The notes below the pieces were generated by a model. That model was not told the origin of the DNA. It searched no databases and saw nothing but the letters and a program-made list of their open reading frames with translations. Source: SAR116 cluster bacterium (lineage in GTDB: Bacteria > Pseudomonadota > Alphaproteobacteria > Puniceispirillales > Marisalimonadaceae). Taken from it: 7,916 nucleotides of DNA. Positions within the stretch are counted from its first letter, which is position 1. Every line of letters starts with the position of its first letter. Both the position numbers and the translations under genes were made by a program. Positions 6,539-7,916 of the stretch are shown in pieces. Location: contig NZIY01000004.1 in the NCBI GenBank assembly GCA_002691795.1, positions 1-7,916 on the forward strand, given 5' to 3'.

Positions 6539-7579
6539 ATGGACAAAATAAATAAAAGCGAAATAAATTCTATTTTTAAGTTAGTTAGTAGAAATTTTTC
6601 AAATTTGGGAAAAATTGAAAAATTGGAAAAATTCAAATCTAACGGGCATAATAGCATTATCTTTTCATTTAAAGTTGGAAATAAGAAGTTTTTAGTCAAG
6701 TTTTTAAAAAATCCTAATTTAATCTATGGTCACAATAAAGGTTCAGAAAGAATCAAAATTATTACCAACATTATAAGCAATTTATCAAAGTCTTTTCCTC
6801 TTGAAAAATTTGTTTCCAATAAATTTGGAAAGTTAACTATTAAATTTAATGATGGAATTATACGAGTAACAGAATTTATTGAAAACAGAAATATAAAGGG
6901 TAACAATTTTCTAAAATCAGTAAATTTTTTAAATAAAATTCATAATCAATTTTGGTATGAATTGAAAACCAAAGAAAAAGAAAACCTAAATTCACTTATT
7001 GTTCCATATGAATTAGACTATACCTTTAGAAAAATTAAACTTATAGAAGAGTTTTTAATTTCCCAAGCAAATATTGATCAAGGATTGATTAATAAAAATC
7101 ATATAAAGATCATATTAGATAATTTTGAATTATTAAATTATTGGGCTAAAAAACTTAATTTATTAAAAGATAAAAAATTTTTTCATTTAAAAAGTTTTAC
7201 TCATAATGATTATCATCCATCTAATATAATTTTTGATAAAGATAAAAGGTTATATTTATTAGACTTTGATAACATTCAATATTCAAAAATATTTAGATGT
7301 TTATTTTTTTTTCTTTTAAGACACTCGACTAATCAAAAAAAATTATCTGAAAGCCTTTTGAAACAAAATTATAAAATACTTGAATCAAATTACTTTACAA
7401 AAATCCCTAATTTTGAAAATGCGATATTTTATTTGATGTATATTGAGATTGAAAAAATTTTTAAAATTTTGTGTAGAGTGTCCGAAAAAAAAGGTCTGAC
7501 TTTTTTTATAAATAATATTATATCAGTTCATCTACCAAATGTTTTGTTTCTAATAAAATTAAATCAAAAACAAGCTTAA
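6539..7579 (+). CDS. APH/choline-kinase-fold phosphotransferase
   Basis: This 346-residue protein has the kinase-like fold of the aminoglycoside phosphotransferase family (PF01636). The N-lobe shows FSFKVGNKKFLVKFL with the probable ATP-contacting Lys54. The catalytic loop is THNDYHPSN with Asp224 as base and Asn229 as metal ligand, followed by YLLDFDN with Asp242 in the DFG-equivalent position. The key residues are intact, so activity is expected. Despite the family name, chromosomal members commonly phosphorylate choline, sugars or other small alcohols; in a polysaccharide locus a sugar or phospho-substituent role is more likely than drug resistance (inference). Residues 251-260 and 295-310 are very hydrophobic helices. 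The ATG at 6539 has no clear Shine-Dalgarno site; a promoter-like TGATATAAT lies 36 bases upstream. It is the last gene before the tRNA, with no convincing terminator after it. Confidence 0.82.
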   Translation: MDKINKSEINSIFKLVSRNFSNLGKIEKLEKFKSNGHNSIIFSFKVGNKKFLVKFLKNPNLIYGHNKGSERIKIITNIISNLSKSFPLEKFVSNKFGKLTIKFNDGIIRVTEFIENRNIKGNNFLKSVNFLNKIHNQFWYELKTKEKENLNSLIVPYELDYTFRKIKLIEEFLISQANIDQGLINKNHIKIILDNFELLNYWAKKLNLLKDKKFFHLKSFTHNDYHPSNIIFDKDKRLYLLDFDNIQYSKIFRCLFFFLLRHSTNQKKLSESLLKQNYKILESNYFTKIPNFENAIFYLMYIEIEKIFKILCRVSEKKGLTFFINNIISVHLPNVLFLIKLNQKQA

Positions 7580-7701
7580 TTTTTATCTTTTCTTGAACCA
7601 CTTTTCTTTTAATTTTAAAGATTGGAATAAAAATGAAAGATTTATAGTACAACATCTTTTTGTGATCTTCCTTTTTCCTCATAAAGATCCTTGAAATTTA
7701 T

Positions 7702-7778
7702 TGGTGAGAACGACAGGACTCGAACCTGCTACCTTGAGATTAGGAATCTCACGCTCTATCCTGATGAGCTACTCCTTC
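7702..7778 (-). tRNA. tRNA-Arg (anticodon CCU) with a poorly paired acceptor stem
   Basis: Read on the - strand: D arm GCTC/GAGC (7766-7769 with 7753-7756) with GG in the loop, anticodon stem TGAGA/TCTCA around loop TTCCTAA (anticodon CCT at 7742-7744), five-base variable loop, T arm GCAGG/CCTGT with loop TTCGAGT, discriminator A and an encoded CCA (7702-7704). CCU reads the Arg codon AGG. The arms are sound except for a G-U at pair 49-65. The acceptor strands GAAGGAG and CGTTCTC pair badly: positions 1, 2 and 7 are Watson-Crick, 4 and 5 are G-U, 3-70 is A-C and 6-67 is A-G. Starting two bases earlier (GTGAAGG) gives five Watson-Crick pairs but four linker bases instead of two. It may be functional, degenerate or affected by a sequence error. 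Its 3' end faces the polysaccharide genes, the orientation used by tRNA-targeting islands. Confidence 0.85.
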
Positions 7779-7802
7779 ACTTATCAAACATTCTATAAAC
7801 CT

Positions 7803-7808
7803 ATTATA
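7803..7808 (-). promoter_or_regulatory. -10 element of the tRNA-Arg promoter
   Basis: On the - strand this is a perfect TATAAT, 24 bases before the tRNA 5' end, which would give a leader of about 18 bases. The hexamer 17 bases further upstream (AACACT) is a poor -35. Distance and orientation suit the tRNA; the -35 is the weak point. Confidence 0.45.
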
Positions 7809-7844
7809 GACTAAGTAAATGAAAAAGTGTTTAATGAGTTATAA

Positions 7845-7850
7845 AGAGGA
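7845..7850 (+). promoter_or_regulatory. Shine-Dalgarno site before the SDR-like frame
   Basis: AGAGGA lies six bases before the ATG at 7857, with good composition and spacing. It argues that the short-chain-dehydrogenase-like frame really starts at this ATG although the start falls very late in the fold. The same bases could also be chance or left from an older gene. Confidence 0.4.
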
Positions 7851-7856
7851 TTATCT

Positions 7857-7916
7857 ATGAATGATTTAGATAACTTTAAACAAATTGATATTATTGTAAA
7901 TAACGCAGGTATTTTA
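7857..7916 (+). CDS. Short-chain dehydrogenase/reductase-like frame, apparently lacking its N-terminal half (3' cut by window edge)
   Basis: Only 20 codons are visible. They encode the segment IDIIVNNAGIL, the SDR NNAG motif of beta strand 4, preceded by a stretch like the end of the preceding helix (DLDNFKQ). In intact SDRs this motif sits near residue 80-90, after the TGxxxGxG cofactor loop. Here it falls at about residue 14-17, and in the same frame a TAA at 7842-7844 closes the sequence upstream, so the cofactor loop is absent from this frame; the tRNA occupies the upstream DNA. It is therefore either an N-terminally truncated remnant, perhaps cut by recombination at the tRNA, or a short reannexed frame using the AGAGGA site. 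FabG-like SDRs are the closest resemblance, but 20 residues cannot settle it. Confidence 0.55.
   Translation, partial: MNDLDNFKQIDIIVNNAGIL

Noticed and set aside
6505..6699. 64-codon frame on the - strand across the phosphotransferase start
   Set aside because: It is antisense to the phosphotransferase N-terminus and its promoter region; the composition is what antisense Lys/Asn codons give.
7636..7661. Possible terminator after the phosphotransferase gene (AAAGAT ... ATCTTTTT)
   Set aside because: Only six mostly A-T pairs around a 12-base loop; too weak to call despite the short T run.
7664..7689. GATCTT ... AAGATC inverted repeat between the phosphotransferase and the tRNA
   Set aside because: Six pairs with a 14-base loop and no T tract on either strand; not a convincing terminator.
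1..7916. CRISPR array, insertion sequence, integrase or phage genes
   Set aside because: No regularly spaced repeats, no terminal inverted repeats with a transposase, and no integrase motifs were seen.

Overview
The window is very AT-rich, with genes packed head to tail, many AAA/TTA/ATT codons, mostly TAA stops and intergenic gaps of about 150 bases or less. This style, together with a tRNA gene that encodes its own CCA end, fits a streamlined marine bacterium of the Pelagibacterales (SAR11) type. Other low-GC marine proteobacteria cannot be excluded, because no phylogenetic marker is present. The gene content is typical of a hypervariable genomic island that builds surface polysaccharide.

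Layout. At the left edge (1-2810) are three sugar-acid metabolism genes on the + strand. They are a 5'-truncated enolase-superfamily (mandelate racemase-like) dehydratase, a D-2-hydroxyacid dehydrogenase 12 bases downstream, and, after a gap of about 105 bases, a fumarylacetoacetate hydrolase (FAH)-fold protein. Next (2961-6407) comes a glycan-assembly block: a CMP-sialic/legionaminic-acid-type cytidylyltransferase, a phytanoyl-CoA dioxygenase-like Fe(II)/2-oxoglutarate oxygenase almost touching it, and a large LIC12162-like putative transferase. After a 131-base gap with a good extended -10 promoter lies an APH/choline-kinase-fold phosphotransferase (6539-7579). On the right, a tRNA-Arg(CCU) lies on the - strand with its 3' end facing the island. 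Beyond it, at the window edge, starts an SDR-like frame that begins just before the NNAG motif and so appears to lack its nucleotide-binding half.

How the genes could work together (inference). The first three encode folds used to dehydrate, oxidise or reduce, and cleave sugar acids or 2-keto-3-deoxy acids. The fourth activates 2-keto-3-deoxy sugar acids (sialic, legionaminic or Kdo type) as CMP derivatives. The remaining genes could decorate or transfer the activated sugar: hydroxylation by the PhyH protein, transfer by the LIC12162-like protein, and phosphorylation or phospho-transfer by the APH protein. No NeuB- or KdsA-type synthase lies in the window, so the source of the activated sugar acid is open. 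Either it is made by genes outside, or the sugar-acid genes feed it.

No gene-free stretch exceeds 300 bases. The longest, 7580-7856, holds the tRNA and its likely promoter. I see no CRISPR array, insertion sequence, integrase or rRNA.
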